Assembly (NCBI GenBank): GCA_944392145.1
Contig: CALXVS010000005.1
Coordinates: forward strand, 1 to 64,000
Reading direction: 5' to 3'
DNA: 64,000 nt
Origin: an uncultured Alphaproteobacteria bacterium
GTDB lineage: Bacteria > Pseudomonadota > Alphaproteobacteria > CAAHEQ01 > UBA3637
Under the pieces are notes generated by a model. It had not been told where the DNA came from, did not search any database, and saw only the letters and a program-made list of their open reading frames with translations. Position numbers and translations under genes: made by a program. Numbering within the stretch: the stretch's first letter is position 1; every line of letters begins with the position of its first letter. Below, piece after piece: positions 62,404 through 64,000 of the stretch.

Positions 62404-63765
62404 ATGGTTAAAAACATGACGTCCGGTCGGCCGATCAAGCTGATTTTATTATTTTCGTTGCCTGTTTTTTTCGGGCAATTGTTTCAACAGTTGTATATGA
62501 TTGGTGATTTGGTTATTGTCGGGCGGTATTTGGGTGTTGAATCTTTGGCCGCATTAGGGGGAACAATTCCGATTTTTGTTGTCTTATTGATGATGTCATT
62601 CGGATTTACCAGCGGGTTAAGTGTCATTGTGGCCCAACGGTTTGGAGCACGAGATACGGATGGTATTCGGCATTCTTATGCAACGGGATTAGTATTAAGT
62701 GGTATTTTTGCTGTTTTATCAATGGGAATCTGTATTCCGCTTTTACCCGATATTTTAAAGCAAATGAATGTACCTGCTGCCCTGACAACATTATCGCATG
62801 ATTTTATCGGAACCTTAATTTGGGGAATATCGGGTATGGTGTTTTATAATTACCTGTCCAATGTCTTAAGGGCGTTGGGGGACAGTAAAACACCCCTTTA
62901 TTTTTTAATTTTTTCTTGTGTATTTAATTTATTGTTAAACCTGTGGTTGATTGTTTCCTTGGGGTTCGGGGTTAAGGGATCGGCTTTAGGCAGTGTTTGC
63001 GCACAAATGACATCGGTAATTTTGTGTGCTGTTTATTTGGTAATACGGTATCCCGTTTTACGTCTGAAACGAAGCGATTTTAACATGACAGCGGCTTTCA
63101 TATGGGCGCATGTGCGTCTTGGTTTGCCGACCGCATTGCAGTTTTCCGTTATCGGATTAGGGGCGTTGGTGATTCAAGCTGTCTGCAATCGGTTCGGTAT
63201 GAATGCCATTGCCGCAATGGTGGCCAGTCTGCGGGTTGAGCAATTGTTTACATTGCCGTTGATGTCTTTAGGCCCCAGTATGGTTGTTTATGCCGCCCAA
63301 AATTTCGGGGCTTGTCGCATTCGGCGTATTCGTGAAGGCGTGCGGCAAGGATCGTTGTTTTCGTTCTTGTTAAGTTTTTTGATTGCGGCGGTTGTTTATA
63401 TATGGGGTGAAAAAATCATCCTGTTGTTTTTAAAGGAACCGAATGCCGAAATTGTCAGTTTGTCACATCAATATTTAAAGACAACAACCTTATTTTATTG
63501 TTTCTTGGGGCAAATATTTGTTTTCCGTCAAACATTGCAGGGAATCGGCCAGCCCATGGTGCCGTTAATTTCGGGCTTTATTGAATTTGGCATGCGATCG
63601 TTCAGTGCATTGATTTTGGCGGCAGCATTCGGGTTCCCGGGGTTGTGCTATGCCTCTCCTGCAGCATGGATTGGTGCGGCAGCGGTTGTGGCATTGGGAT
63701 ACCGATATTACATACGCCGCTTGGCCTGCGGGTGTTTTTCGGGACGGAAAAAGAAAGTTGCATAA
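62404..63765 (+). CDS. MATE-family efflux transporter
   Basis: 453 residues, twelve helices in two related halves: PIKLILLFSLPVFFGQLFQQ with DLVIVGRYLGVESLAALG in the first, and LGLPTALQFSVIGLGALVIQ with VASLRVEQLFTLPL in the second. Matches the NorM/DinF-type multidrug and toxin extrusion family driven by Na+ or H+. RBS AAGGA. Followed by a terminator. Substrates unknown. Confidence 0.92.
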   Translation: MVKNMTSGRPIKLILLFSLPVFFGQLFQQLYMIGDLVIVGRYLGVESLAALGGTIPIFVVLLMMSFGFTSGLSVIVAQRFGARDTDGIRHSYATGLVLSGIFAVLSMGICIPLLPDILKQMNVPAALTTLSHDFIGTLIWGISGMVFYNYLSNVLRALGDSKTPLYFLIFSCVFNLLLNLWLIVSLGFGVKGSALGSVCAQMTSVILCAVYLVIRYPVLRLKRSDFNMTAAFIWAHVRLGLPTALQFSVIGLGALVIQAVCNRFGMNAIAAMVASLRVEQLFTLPLMSLGPSMVVYAAQNFGACRIRRIREGVRQGSLFSFLLSFLIAAVVYIWGEKIILLFLKEPNAEIVSLSHQYLKTTTLFYCFLGQIFVFRQTLQGIGQPMVPLISGFIEFGMRSFSALILAAAFGFPGLCYASPAAWIGAAAVVALGYRYYIRRLACGCFSGRKKKVA

Positions 63766-63792
63766 AAAAACGCCGAAAATTCGACGTTTTTT
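63765..63792 (+). terminator. Bidirectional terminator after the MATE gene
   Basis: AAAAAACGCCGAA pairs with TTCGACGTTTTTT with one mismatch; T-runs on both strands; between convergent genes. Confidence 0.8.
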
Positions 63793-63819
63793 TATGGGTT
63801 AAATCCGAATGACATGTGT

Positions 63820-64000
63820 TTAAAAACCGCGTAAATAACGGTTCAATTCAAAAGCACCATAAACAATCAAGTATCCCCCCATTAACAAGGTGATTGTGAC
63901 GGTGCCGATAAACGGGTAAAAGAAAATAAGCAAGGCAAAAATCAGCCCTACGATACCCGACGTGACAATCCAACTCCATGAACGATCCAGAACCTGTTTC
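63820..64000 (-). CDS. HdeD/DUF308-type membrane protein, C-terminal part
   Basis: 60 codons to the stop at 63820; the 5' part lies beyond the window. The translation KQVLDRSWSWIVTSGIVGL, then IFALLIFFYPFIGTVTITLL, then MGGYLIVYGAFELNRYLRGF gives two membrane helices with the WxxxxGxxxxxFxxxxFxxP pattern of HdeD-type six-helix proteins linked to acid resistance. Partial; function by family only. Confidence 0.7.
   Translation of the reverse strand, partial: KQVLDRSWSWIVTSGIVGLIFALLIFFYPFIGTVTITLLMGGYLIVYGAFELNRYLRGF

Overview
The window looks like a chromosome segment of a moderately AT-rich Gram-negative alphaproteobacterium, probably an uncultured or host-associated lineage; genus cannot be told from sequence alone. 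Evidence: outer-membrane and periplasmic proteins (lnt, opgG/opgH, Slam), housekeeping genes of proteobacterial type, a DUF3768 protein typical of Alphaproteobacteria, and a GTTC-N7-GTTC direct repeat (the alphaproteobacterial LexA box) just in front of recA.

Layout. 1-5.5 kb: end of a Cys-rich protein, a TraX-family membrane protein, a secreted unknown, a 92-residue unknown (second copy at 35.4 kb, opposite strand), rho with a clear sigma70 promoter, and a drug/metabolite transporter split at a G7 tract. 5.6-5.8 kb: tRNA-Arg(CCG) and tRNA-Gln(TTG). The 3' end of tRNA-Gln is an integration hotspot: its last 19 bases recur at 5.96, 17.5 and 29.6 kb, each at the end of a ~175 bp repeat, so 5.8-34.7 kb reads as elements accreted in tandem.

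Element 1 (about 6-17.3 kb) carries a ~390 nt putative structured RNA, a NUDIX protein, a two-HTH protein, a C5 DNA methyltransferase with a long N-terminal extension, an HUH-like protein, a small reverse-strand operon with DUF3768, a Slam outer-membrane translocon with its surface lipoprotein, and a serine recombinase. Segment 2 (17.5-29.4 kb) is cell-surface cargo: a transketolase 3' scrap, GT2, an ABC-2 exporter, a GT10 fucosyltransferase-like enzyme, two aryl-sulfate sulfotransferases, a porin-like protein, a panE broken by one stop codon, and a truncated large serine recombinase. Element 3 (29.6-34.7 kb) repeats the architecture of element 1: a diverged copy of the same RNA directly after the att site, then a UvrD-type helicase with an inserted nuclease domain and zinc ribbon, a second shared noncoding block, and a PD-(D/E)XK nuclease resembling the C-terminus of type III restriction enzymes. 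This RNA-marked, modular tRNA-Gln element family is the best candidate for an undescribed system.

35.4-64 kb is mostly stable chromosome: a sucCD-like pair lacking key catalytic residues, a MoxR-DUF58-DUF4381-WYL/TerB operon, rpmG, a heptad-repeat coiled-coil protein, the dnaN-recF-gyrB block, alaS, recA, fabD, rpmJ, lnt, the osmoregulated glucan genes opgG and opgH with a small overlapping gene between them, an APC permease, a MATE exporter and the end of an HdeD-type protein. Intrinsic hairpin terminators are common and mostly sit between convergent genes.
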